Source of the DNA: Burkholderia sp. GAS332
Lineage (GTDB): Bacteria > Pseudomonadota > Gammaproteobacteria > Burkholderiales > Burkholderiaceae
Direction of reading: 5' to 3'
Assembly (NCBI GenBank): GCA_900142905.1
Contig: FSRV01000001.1
Span: 3,348,001-3,412,000 of the forward strand
DNA: 64,000 nucleotides
A program made the position numbers and the translations under genes. Under the pieces are notes generated by a model. The model had not been told where the DNA came from. It searched no databases and saw only the letters and a program-made list of their open reading frames with translations. Of the stretch, positions 53,142-61,199 are shown piece by piece (position 1 is the first letter of the stretch; each line of letters opens with the position of its first letter).

Positions 53142-54447
53142 GACTGGCTTCTCCTAACTCCGAACCCGTGATTGCAAATGACCCAGTCGGCGTGACCGCG
53201 CCCCCCTCCTTTTCGCGCGGCCGCAGCACGTTGGAGAGACAAAGGCCTAGCGCCGCGCCTACCGCGAGAATCGCCGCCAGCATGAAAAGTGTTTCGAACG
53301 ATAGATGCTGCGACAACAGCATGCCGCCGATCACGGGCCCGACGATTGAGCCGATGCGTCCGACCGCCAAGGTCCAACCGACGCCGGCCGCCCGCACGTT
53401 GGCGGGAAAGAGATAGCTGGCAATCGCCGGAAACGTCAACTGCCCGCCGACCAGAAACGCGCCGACCGCAAACAGCATCGCAAGCGCGACATTCCCCGCG
53501 CCGATGATCTGGCCCAAGGCCACCGTCAACACCGCGCCGCCCAGAAACGCAATCGCCACCGGCATAAATGGCCCCCGTTTGCCGACCAGAGTCGACATCA
53601 CCAGCGCGCCGCCAATGGCCCCTAGATTGAGCAGCACCGAACCGAGCGCGGCGCGGCCCGGCTCGACGCCGTTCATGTTGAGAATGGTCGGCATGAAGCT
53701 AACGAGGAAGCCTGACAGGATCATGCTCGACAGCACGCTGACCCACAGCGCCAACGTCGCCGCGAGCCGACCTCCGGCGAACATGCTGCCGACCACGTTC
53801 AAACCGCGCGCCGCCGCTTGCTGTCGTGCGGCCGCCCGTTCGGCGCGGCTGACGGTTTGCGCGGGAATCACAAGAAGCACCGGGATCAGCGCGAGCAACG
53901 CGAACGTGCCGCCCATCAGGAACACGAACGGCCAGCCGAAGCGCACCATCAACGCCGCGGTAATCGCACCGCCCACCACCGCGCCGAGCGGAAAACCGAT
54001 GAACATCAGAATCACCAGCGAGGAGCGGCGCTGCGGCGAACTGCTCTCAGCCGTGATCGCCGCTACCGGCGGAATAGCGCCGCCCATGCCGAGACCGCCG
54101 ATAAACCGCAGCGCCGCCAGCATCGTCGCGGACGTGGAAAACGCACAGCCGAGTGTGAAAATGCCGGTCACGGCGAGCGCCAGCACCAGCATCGGCCGTC
54201 GGCCGAAGCGATCCGCCAGCGGCCCGACGATCAGCGAGCCAAGCACCGTGCCGATGAAGCCGGCGCCGAACACGCGGCCCAGTGTCGCGTGATCGATCTG
54301 CAACGACTTCGCCAGCAACGGCGCGACGAACGACAACATCAGCGTGTCGAAGCCGTCGATCATCGATACCGCGAAGCACACCAGCGTGATGCGCAGCACG
54401 TTGCTGACCGGCGGACCCGCCGACGGCTCTTGTGCAAGTAGGTTCAT
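53128..54447 (-). CDS. AAHS-type MFS transporter (aromatic acid:H+ symporter family)
   Basis: A 439-residue transporter with about twelve hydrophobic segments. The first segment has MIDGFDTLMLSFVAP, with the acidic DGFD motif typical of the aromatic acid:proton symporters, and the loop GPLADRFGRRPMLV follows. ATG 54447 is preferred because AAGGAG stands ten bases before it; an upstream frame to 54468 lacks a better site. Downstream it overlaps the EPTP gene. It probably imports the acid degraded by the operon. Confidence 0.88.
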   Translation of the reverse strand: MNLLAQEPSAGPPVSNVLRITLVCFAVSMIDGFDTLMLSFVAPLLAKSLQIDHATLGRVFGAGFIGTVLGSLIVGPLADRFGRRPMLVLALAVTGIFTLGCAFSTSATMLAALRFIGGLGMGGAIPPVAAITAESSSPQRRSSLVILMFIGFPLGAVVGGAITAALMVRFGWPFVFLMGGTFALLALIPVLLVIPAQTVSRAERAAARQQAAARGLNVVGSMFAGGRLAATLALWVSVLSSMILSGFLVSFMPTILNMNGVEPGRAALGSVLLNLGAIGGALVMSTLVGKRGPFMPVAIAFLGGAVLTVALGQIIGAGNVALAMLFAVGAFLVGGQLTFPAIASYLFPANVRAAGVGWTLAVGRIGSIVGPVIGGMLLSQHLSFETLFMLAAILAVGAALGLCLSNVLRPREKEGGAVTPTGSFAITGSELGEASHGKN

Positions 54448-54530
54448 GAAGCGTGTCTCCTTCATCAAGGGCGTTTTTTTATAGCCTGCGCGGTTGCCCT
54501 TGCGCGCGGGTGTCGGTCCGGCCGCCGTCG

Positions 54531-55682
54531 CTACGACTGCACGGCGCTCGGAAAAGTCACATTCGTAAAACCAGGAATCTCAACCTTCTGCGGCTGATTG
54601 CCGTTGCGGTACAACTGATCGACGATGTAATCCGCAACGCAGTTGGACAACAGTTGCGTGGGATCTTCCATGATGCGGCGCAGGCGCGCCGTGGTCGCAT
54701 CGCGGTCGTCGAGCGAGGTGATGGGCGGCATGCCGTCGGGCGGCGCCGGATCGAAGTGAAACGGACGCTGCCCGGGAAACAGCGCGCGCGCGACATCGAT
54801 ACTCGAACGGGTGTTGAGCCATAGCTCCCGATACGTCCGCTCCAGTTCCGCCATGCCCGCGGCGTCGGGCAACTCGGCGATAGAAAACGACGGCGCATGC
54901 GGCGCGATGAACACGCGCTCCGGCAACAACACGCGGTTCGACGCGCACCACACCAGATAGCACATGTTGTTGGTCGCCCACGTCACTCCTGCCGTCGGCC
55001 TGCCCGACCGGCCGCTGACGAGCACCATCAAGCGGTTCCAGTCGAGTGCTTGCGCGCGCAACCAGTTGCCGATGCGGTAGACGATGTCGAGAAACGCCAG
55101 CCCGAAGGTCGCGAACATCACATCATTCATCGGCACAGACAACGCACTCGTGGGCGGTGCGGCGAAGTACTCATCATTCAGGCGCTCGAAGCTCAGCAAC
55201 GAATGATCCTTCTCGGCACGATCGAGCAGATCGATCGTCACGCCACAGGTGTAGTCGACGAGATCGGCGATCTTCTGCTCGTGACCCGCGAAACTATCCA
55301 CCGCCACGTGATCGCGCCAGAGCGCGAGCGAGTTCGCCGCGCGGGTTGCCTGCGCATGCTCGCGCAGGTTCGACGCGTCGCGTCGCCACGCGTCGTCGTG
55401 CGGCGACAGTTCACGCATGCGCGCCAGGTAAGCCAGCGCCAGCGGCAAATGCGATACCGCCGTCAACTCGATGAAGCCACGCGTCGATTTGCGAAAGCTC
55501 TCGATCGTCGGCGCACGCCCCGCGCCGGGAAACAGCACGATATCGCTGCCGGTCGACACCAGCAGCGGATCGTCCGCCTGCTGTTGCGCCATCTGCTGCG
55601 TCAGATGCGCGCCGATGCTCTGCGGGTCCGACGTGAACGCACGAAAGAGACCGGCAAACGCTGCGTTGGGTTGGTAGGGCAT
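54531..55682 (-). CDS. Conserved-looking protein of unknown function in the catabolic operon
   Basis: A 383-residue cytosolic protein starting MPYQPNAAFAGLFRAFTSDP. It has ADDPLLVSTGSDIVLFPGAG and TRGFIELTAVSHLPLALAYL, a helical middle with FAGHEQKIADLVDYTCGVTI, and two histidine-containing loops (IAPHAPSF and HFDPAPP). No known catalytic motif is clear. It lies between the amidohydrolase and the transporter with short gaps, so it is probably an enzyme of the same pathway. I do not recognise the family. Confidence 0.75.
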   Translation of the reverse strand: MPYQPNAAFAGLFRAFTSDPQSIGAHLTQQMAQQQADDPLLVSTGSDIVLFPGAGRAPTIESFRKSTRGFIELTAVSHLPLALAYLARMRELSPHDDAWRRDASNLREHAQATRAANSLALWRDHVAVDSFAGHEQKIADLVDYTCGVTIDLLDRAEKDHSLLSFERLNDEYFAAPPTSALSVPMNDVMFATFGLAFLDIVYRIGNWLRAQALDWNRLMVLVSGRSGRPTAGVTWATNNMCYLVWCASNRVLLPERVFIAPHAPSFSIAELPDAAGMAELERTYRELWLNTRSSIDVARALFPGQRPFHFDPAPPDGMPPITSLDDRDATTARLRRIMEDPTQLLSNCVADYIVDQLYRNGNQPQKVEIPGFTNVTFPSAVQS

Positions 55683-55699
55683 GGTAGGTGTGGTTGACC

Positions 55700-56578
55700 T
55701 CAGTAATCGAACAAACGCGCGGGGTTGCCGGACAGGATCATCTCGTGCACCGCCGGATCGTCGGTCCATGCGCCGAGCAGATTCAGCAATTCGCCGGTGT
55801 CGCGCGTCGAATCGGGAATGTGCGGCCAGTCCGAACCCCAGATCACTTTCTGCGGCGCGGCCTTGATGATCGCTTCGGCCATCGGCGCCACGGCTTCATA
55901 GCCGCGATGTTTGGCGATCCGGTACGGCGCACTGAGTTTAAGCCAGCAATTACCGTCTTTCAGCAAACTGAGCAGACGGTCGAAATCCGCTTGCGTGAGG
56001 CCGTCTTCTTCCAGCATGTAGCCCATGTGATCGATGACGAAATCGGTCTGTACGTCGGCGAGAAACGGAATCAGATTGCGCACGACCCAGCCCGGCGCAT
56101 AGAACTGAACGTGCCAGCCGAGGCTTGCGCACAAGCGGGCCATCCGCGTGATGTACTGCTGAATCTCGCCAGTCGGCAGCCCGGAACGCGCAAACAGATC
56201 GAGGCGTACCGCGCGAACGCCGGACTGATGGAAACTGTCCAGCGTGGCCGCGTCCATGTTCTCGTCGATCATCACGACACCGCGCGCGATCGAGCCCGCC
56301 ACGTGGAGCGCATCGATCAGACAACGGTTGTCCGTACCGTAGAAACTCGGCTGCACGATCACGAAACGCTTCAACTGCAGCACGTTCATCATCTGCAGAT
56401 AGTGCGAGAGTTTGCCGTCCGGCAGCGTGTAGTGCGGATGCTCGACCTTCGGGTATTTGTCTTCCGGGCCGAACACGTGCATGTGAGCGTCGCAGGCGAG
56501 CGGCGGCATCGAAAACGATGGGCGCGACAAGGTATCGTAGTCGCGCATCGGTGTGGAAATCAGTGGGGTTTCTGCCAT
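55700..56578 (-). CDS. TIM-barrel amidohydrolase, LigI-like lactonase
   Basis: A 292-residue metal- or metal-free hydrolase of the amidohydrolase superfamily, similar to 2-pyrone-4,6-dicarboxylate lactonase LigI. DAHMHVFGPEDKYP holds the first HxH pair, FVIVQPSFYGTDNRCLIDAL is the next strand, and IWGSDWPHIPDSTRD carries the conserved aspartate. The start at 56578 (MAETPLIS) is the family-like one; a longer frame adds unrelated residues. It lies 22 bases after the aldolase gene. It should open a lactone ring in catabolism of an aromatic-derived acid. Confidence 0.85.
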   Translation of the reverse strand: MAETPLISTPMRDYDTLSRPSFSMPPLACDAHMHVFGPEDKYPKVEHPHYTLPDGKLSHYLQMMNVLQLKRFVIVQPSFYGTDNRCLIDALHVAGSIARGVVMIDENMDAATLDSFHQSGVRAVRLDLFARSGLPTGEIQQYITRMARLCASLGWHVQFYAPGWVVRNLIPFLADVQTDFVIDHMGYMLEEDGLTQADFDRLLSLLKDGNCWLKLSAPYRIAKHRGYEAVAPMAEAIIKAAPQKVIWGSDWPHIPDSTRDTGELLNLLGAWTDDPAVHEMILSGNPARLFDY

Positions 56579-56600
56579 GATCTGAACGTAGAGGTTTAAA

Positions 56601-57377
56601 TTAAAGTTGACGTGCCTGCTCGACGCGCTCACGCAGCGCCGCCAGATAAACATCGCTATCGATGCCGGCAAAGACAAAAGGCGCGGCACCCTCGCGGCGC
56701 AATCCACTGAGCGCCTCGCACTCCGGCATGCCCCCCACGATCACCACCTTGCCGTGCCGCTGCGCTGCAGCGATTACCTTGCGGCACGCAGCCACGACCT
56801 CGGGATGCGCCGATTCGCCGGTGTGGCCCAGATCGGCGGAGAGATCGTTGCAACCGAGCGCGAGCACGTCGACGCCTTCAATCGCCGCAATCGCATCAGC
56901 CGCATCGACACCGGCGCGGCTTTCAATCAGCACCTTGAGCACGGTCGCTTCGTTCAGGCGACGGTTGAGCTCGCGGGCGGGCAGTTTCTCGAAGTTGACG
57001 TAGGGCAGCGTCGCCAGTTGCGAACGCTGGCCAAGCGGTGGAAAGCGCGTGGCGATCACCGCGTCGCGCGCCTGCTCGGCGGTCTCGACGCGCGGCACGA
57101 TGATCCCGAGCGCGCCGCCATCCAGCACGCGGTTGATCGTGCCGTAATCGCGTTCCGGCACGCGCACCCACGGCATCAGGCCGAGGTCGACCGCGCATGA
57201 ACAGAGTTGCGAGACGGTATCGACCGGCAGCGAGCTGTGTTCCATGTCCACCCAGATCGTGTCGTAACCGGCCGCTTTGGCCCAGCGGACCGCATCCGTC
57301 GTGCGCGAGGCGCGAATTCCCAGCGCAATGACCTTGTGTCGCGCTCGCAGGCGTTCGACCAGTTCCGCACCGTTCAT
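56601..57377 (-). CDS. HpcH/HpaI-type class II aldolase
   Basis: A 258-residue aldolase of the 4-hydroxy-2-oxoheptanedioate/2-keto-3-deoxyglucarate group. GYDTIWVDMEHSSLPVDTVS holds the catalytic-site glutamate, GIIVPRVETAEQARDAV and IESRAGVDAADAIAAIEGVD contribute the metal and catalytic residues, and ALGCNDLSADLGH follows. Metal-dependent cleavage of a hydroxy-keto acid to pyruvate and an aldehyde is expected. ATG follows GGAGA. It is the first gene of the operon and is divergent from the LysR regulator. Confidence 0.9.
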   Translation of the reverse strand: MNGAELVERLRARHKVIALGIRASRTTDAVRWAKAAGYDTIWVDMEHSSLPVDTVSQLCSCAVDLGLMPWVRVPERDYGTINRVLDGGALGIIVPRVETAEQARDAVIATRFPPLGQRSQLATLPYVNFEKLPARELNRRLNEATVLKVLIESRAGVDAADAIAAIEGVDVLALGCNDLSADLGHTGESAHPEVVAACRKVIAAAQRHGKVVIVGGMPECEALSGLRREGAAPFVFAGIDSDVYLAALRERVEQARQL

Positions 57378-57429
57378 TGCTGTCTCCGTTGTTGTGTAGG
57401 TGGAAGACAGTATCGCCCGGGAAACAGTT

Positions 57430-57476
57430 TTGATTTATTCTCCAAATCAAGCTTATTGATTTACAGAGCAAATCAA
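57430..57476. promoter_or_regulatory. Two identical LysR-type operator boxes
   Basis: TTGATTT, seven bases and AAATCAA occur twice, at 57430-57450 and 57456-57476, with centres 26 bases apart. The second box ends on the first base of the LysR ATG. The divergent aldolase operon starts 52 bases beyond the first box. Confidence 0.75.
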
Positions 57477-58363
57477 TGAATATCCGTCATCTGGAGTTTT
57501 TCGTGGTGCTGGCGCAGGAGCTGCATTTCCGCCGCAGCGCCGAGCGGCTGGGCATTACGCAGGCGCCGTTGAGCCTTGCGATCCAGTCGTTAGAGACGGA
57601 ACTGGGGGCGCGGCTCTTCCACCGCACACGCCGTTCGGTCGCGCTGACCGAGGCGGGATTGGCGTTGCTGGACGACGCACGGGCGATCCTCGCGCGGATC
57701 GAACACGCGAAGGAAAGCGTCTGGGAGACCGTCAGCGGCGACGTCGGGCGTTTGCGAGTCGGCTTTACCAACGCTTCGACGCTATCACCGTTTTTCCCGA
57801 AGCTGATTCACGCATACCGGACGCAACGTCCGAAGGTCAACATCACGCTGCTGGAGTTGTCGTCGTCCCGGCAGATCGAGGCGATCGAGCAGCGCGAAAT
57901 TGACGTCGGTTTGCTGCGGATGCCCGAAAGCGTGCCCCCTTCCGATCTGGTGTTCACGGCCCTGATGGAAGAGCCGCTCGTGCTCGCCATGCATGCCCGG
58001 CATCGGCTGGCCAAAGCCCCATCGATCAAGCTGAAGGATCTGCGCAACGAGCCGTTCATCGCCTACCCGCGGCAAGCGGGAGTCGCGATCTACGAAAAGA
58101 CCGTCGCGTTGTGCGCGAAGCGCGGATTCGAGCCTCAGGTGGTCCAGGAGGCCCAGCAGGCTTCCACCCTGATCGGGCTGACCGCCACCGGGCTGGGTAT
58201 CGCACTCGTGCCGTCGACGCTGCAGGCCATCGCGCTGCCGGGCGTGGTGTTCAGACAGTTGGACGAGACCGACACCATCACCACGCTGTACATCGTTCAC
58301 CGTCGTGGCGACGCGAACGCCCGGGCGATGCAGTTTGTGGCGTTGGCGCAGGGTCTTCGGTAG
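57476..58363 (+). CDS. LysR-family transcriptional regulator
   Basis: A 295-residue LysR regulator of the BenM/CatM-like group. The winged helix (MNIRHLEFFVVLAQELHFRR, then SAERLGITQAPLSLAIQSL) covers residues 1-60 and the effector domain runs from about 90 to 290, with LRVGFTNASTLSPFFPKLIH as its first strand. It is divergent from the aldolase operon. Two matching inverted repeats overlap or adjoin its start, so autoregulation and control of the operon are likely. An inducer such as an aromatic acid or pathway intermediate is expected from the group. Confidence 0.93.
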   Translation: MNIRHLEFFVVLAQELHFRRSAERLGITQAPLSLAIQSLETELGARLFHRTRRSVALTEAGLALLDDARAILARIEHAKESVWETVSGDVGRLRVGFTNASTLSPFFPKLIHAYRTQRPKVNITLLELSSSRQIEAIEQREIDVGLLRMPESVPPSDLVFTALMEEPLVLAMHARHRLAKAPSIKLKDLRNEPFIAYPRQAGVAIYEKTVALCAKRGFEPQVVQEAQQASTLIGLTATGLGIALVPSTLQAIALPGVVFRQLDETDTITTLYIVHRRGDANARAMQFVALAQGLR

Positions 58364-58443
58364 GCTGCGGTGTATTCCGGCCTGGACGGTTTGCACCCGT
58401 GGCAAAATCACCGGCACTGCGGTATTCGTCCGGGAGACCTGCA

Positions 58444-59610
58444 ATGGGCAACAAGACGCACGGCAAACGCAACGCTAACGCGGCAGACCAGTCGGAGGCC
58501 CCACCGGACATTCCCGGACAGGTTGTGCTTGTCTTTCAGGGAGGCGGCGCCCTCGGCGCGTATCAGGCGGGTGTCTATCAGGCGATGCATGACCACAAGG
58601 TCAAACCCGACTGGGTGATCGGCACGTCGATCGGGGCGATAAACGGCGCGATCATCGCCGGCAATCTGCCCGAGAACCGCATGGCGCGATTAACCCAGTT
58701 CTGGAACGGCGTGGCGCGCCGTGGCGTCGATGCGGCAAGCTGGTTGTTGCCAGGGCTCGCCAACTGGTCGCGCGACCTCGCGATCGTCACACAAGGCGTG
58801 CCGTCGTTCTTCACGCCACAGCTGGGGGCATGGGCGAGTATTCAGGCGCGCGTTGGTCCAGAGCGGGCGGCATTCTATTCGACGGAGCCACTGCGTGAAA
58901 CCCTCTCTTCACTCGTCGATTTCGACTACCTGAATAGCAAGGCGACGCGATTGACGGTTGGCACGGTCAATGTCTGCAGCGGACGTATGCGGTATTTCAC
59001 CAATCGCGACGCGCCGATGGACGTCGAGCACGTGATGGCATCCGCGGCTTTTCCACCCGGTTTCCCCTCGGTGCAACTGGAAGGCGAATCGTACTGGGAC
59101 GGCGGCATCTACTCGAACACGCCGCTGGAAGCCGTGCTCGATGATCGGCCCCGATGCAGCTCAGTGATTTTTTCGGTGCAGTTGTGGCCATCGAGCGGTC
59201 CGGAACCTGAGTCCATCTTGCAGGTCATGAGCCGTCAGCGCGACATTCAGTATTCGAGTCGCGCGGAAAGCCATCTCGATCGACAGAAGCAGATTCACCG
59301 GCTGCGTCACGTGATTCGCGAACTCAGCCAGCATATCCCCGAAGAGAAGCGCGATAACCCGGAGGTTCAGGCGCTCCTCGGCTGGGGTTGTGGCACGACG
59401 ATGCAGGTATTGGAACTCGACGCGCCGGCATTCGATAACGACGATTTGAACCGGGATATCGATTTTTCGTCGAGTGGCATCGAGCGGCGCTGGGCCGCAG
59501 GTTATGAAGACACGACCCGCTTACTGGAGCGGGCACCCTGGCGCGAGACACTGGACCCGATGGAGGGCATCTCGGTCTTTCGAATGGCCTCCGTGGCTGG
59601 TCAAAAATAA
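58444..59610 (+). CDS. Patatin-like phospholipase with DUF3734-type C-terminus
   Basis: A 388-residue lipid acyl hydrolase. FQGGGALGAYQAGVYQAM is the glycine-rich oxyanion motif, GTSIG holds nucleophile Ser62, and WDGGIYSNTPL supplies the paired Asp219. The C-terminal 140 residues (RQRDIQYSSRAESHLDRQ) resemble the DUF3734 extension common in proteobacterial patatins that work on membrane lipids or storage polymers. The start at 58444 was chosen because the longer frame runs into the LysR gene. There is no signal peptide. Confidence 0.9.
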   Translation: MGNKTHGKRNANAADQSEAPPDIPGQVVLVFQGGGALGAYQAGVYQAMHDHKVKPDWVIGTSIGAINGAIIAGNLPENRMARLTQFWNGVARRGVDAASWLLPGLANWSRDLAIVTQGVPSFFTPQLGAWASIQARVGPERAAFYSTEPLRETLSSLVDFDYLNSKATRLTVGTVNVCSGRMRYFTNRDAPMDVEHVMASAAFPPGFPSVQLEGESYWDGGIYSNTPLEAVLDDRPRCSSVIFSVQLWPSSGPEPESILQVMSRQRDIQYSSRAESHLDRQKQIHRLRHVIRELSQHIPEEKRDNPEVQALLGWGCGTTMQVLELDAPAFDNDDLNRDIDFSSSGIERRWAAGYEDTTRLLERAPWRETLDPMEGISVFRMASVAGQK

Positions 59611-59651
59611 CGCCAGGCGATAACGATGTAATCGACTTCAGGAGGGATTGG

Positions 59652-60761
59652 ATGAACCGGCGTTCGATATGGCTGATCGCGTTGCGTGGCCTCATGCTGG
59701 CTTTCACGACGATGGGATCCGGTTACGCCGTGGCGCAAGTGGCCACAACCGCCACAGTCGCACACCGTCCGTTGCGGGTGATGATTGCGCCGATCGCGCC
59801 GTTCGTGCTGCCACAGACTCATACACCGGCAGGCTTTAGCATCGACCTATGGAACGAAGTGGCGCGTCGCATGCGCGTCGAATTCGCATGGACCGTGGCT
59901 TCGGCGCAGCCTGATTTGCTGCCCGCCGTGCAGCACGGTGACGCAGACGTCGCGATATCCGCTATCACCATGACGCCGGAACGCGAAAAGGTCGTGGACT
60001 TCTCCCTGCCTTATTTCGACTCCGGATTACAGATCATGGTGCGCGCCCGGAACGAAAGTACGTTTCTGGCCACATTCTGGTCCATTCCGTGGCGGCCCAT
60101 TGGTCAGCTGCTGGGCGTGGCGATCACTATCGTCTTCCTGCTCGCCAATCTGGTCTGGCTGATCGAACGCAGGAATGATCGCAATTTTCAGAAACCCTAT
60201 GTGCGGGCGATCGGCGAAGGTCTATGGGTGACGATGTTAATCATTGCAACAGGCGAGCACGGCGAACGCGATGCAAGCAACATGTGGCGGCGCGTCCTGG
60301 TGCCCGCGATGTGGTTGATCGGCGTCGTGTTGATTGCCCAACTGACGGCAACGGTCACCTCATCGCAAACCGTCGCACGCCTCCAGTCAACCATTCAAGG
60401 CCCGGACGATCTTCCAGGCAAAACAATTGGCACGGTACCGGGGACCATTGCCGCGGATTACCTGACCCAACGCGGCTTGCCATTTGTCAACGTGACCACC
60501 GCGGCTGAGGGATTCCGCATGCTCACGCAAGGCGACGTGCAGGCCATTGTCTATGATGCGCCGACCCTTCAGTACTGGGCGGCGAAACGCAGCAGTGGCG
60601 TCTTGCAAGTCGTCGGACCGATCTTCCGCCCGGAAAAATACGGCATTGCCGTGGCTGAGGGCAGCGCGTTGCGCAAGGATATCAACGAGGCGCTGCTCGC
60701 GATGTACGAGGATGGAACCTACGAACAAATCTACGGCAAGTGGTTTGCAGCGGCGAAATAG
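59652..60761 (+). CDS. Prokaryotic ionotropic-glutamate-receptor-like channel protein
   Basis: A 369-residue protein with the layout of GluR0-type receptors. A signal or anchor sequence (about 1-29) is followed by ligand-binding lobe one (about 40-145, with AISAITMTPEREKVVDFSLP), a membrane segment (about 150-171), a reentrant pore loop (188-205, GLWVTMLIIATGEHG), a second membrane segment (about 214-236) and lobe two (about 240-365, GTVPGTIAADYL, PEKYGIAVAEGS). The pore filter reads TGEHG where potassium-type filters have TVGYG. The ligand is probably an amino acid or similar small acid. It is a single gene between the lipase and the convergent sulfite reductase operon. Confidence 0.82.
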   Translation: MNRRSIWLIALRGLMLAFTTMGSGYAVAQVATTATVAHRPLRVMIAPIAPFVLPQTHTPAGFSIDLWNEVARRMRVEFAWTVASAQPDLLPAVQHGDADVAISAITMTPEREKVVDFSLPYFDSGLQIMVRARNESTFLATFWSIPWRPIGQLLGVAITIVFLLANLVWLIERRNDRNFQKPYVRAIGEGLWVTMLIIATGEHGERDASNMWRRVLVPAMWLIGVVLIAQLTATVTSSQTVARLQSTIQGPDDLPGKTIGTVPGTIAADYLTQRGLPFVNVTTAAEGFRMLTQGDVQAIVYDAPTLQYWAAKRSSGVLQVVGPIFRPEKYGIAVAEGSALRKDINEALLAMYEDGTYEQIYGKWFAAAK

Positions 60762-60821
60762 ACGTTCAGGTACGTCTGCCTTGGGTGGGGCGTTTGCAAT
60801 GGCCTTAACCGAGCCACGCAT

Positions 60822-61199
60822 CTACGCTCCCGCCAAGTCGCGTTGATAGAACCCGGAATACCGCGCCAGATGGCGGGTTGCCTCCGCCGGGTCGAGACCT
60901 TCGTTGAGTACAGCGCTTGAGAAGCCCGTTCGCGCTATCTGCAGAATCTGGTCAATCTGCACGTCACCGGTTGCTCTCAAATCTCCGGTGAAGCCCAGTC
61001 TGCGCCGAAGAAGATAGGCCTGGCTATATGCACGGCCGTCGGTGAAGTGCGGAAAATGCAATTCGATTCGCTCAATTCCGCCCAAGCCGTCTACGAGCGA
61101 CATGAGGTCCGCATCATTGGCAAGCTTGAGGACATTGAGCGGTTCATCGCCCTCTACAGCGTGCCATGCGATGACATTCAGTCGGGGGACGTTGCTCAC
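60822..61199 (-). CDS. DUF934-family sulfite-reduction partner protein
   Basis: A 125-residue protein of the DUF934 group regularly encoded next to CysI. HFPHFTDGRAYSQAYLLRRR and LGFTGDLRATGDVQIDQILQ are the conserved core. The start is a GTG that overlaps the cysI stop in a GTGA, giving translational coupling. Its biochemical role is not settled; a structural or electron-transfer part in sulfite reduction is likely from the gene pairing. Confidence 0.9.
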   Translation of the reverse strand: MSNVPRLNVIAWHAVEGDEPLNVLKLANDADLMSLVDGLGGIERIELHFPHFTDGRAYSQAYLLRRRLGFTGDLRATGDVQIDQILQIARTGFSSAVLNEGLDPAEATRHLARYSGFYQRDLAGA

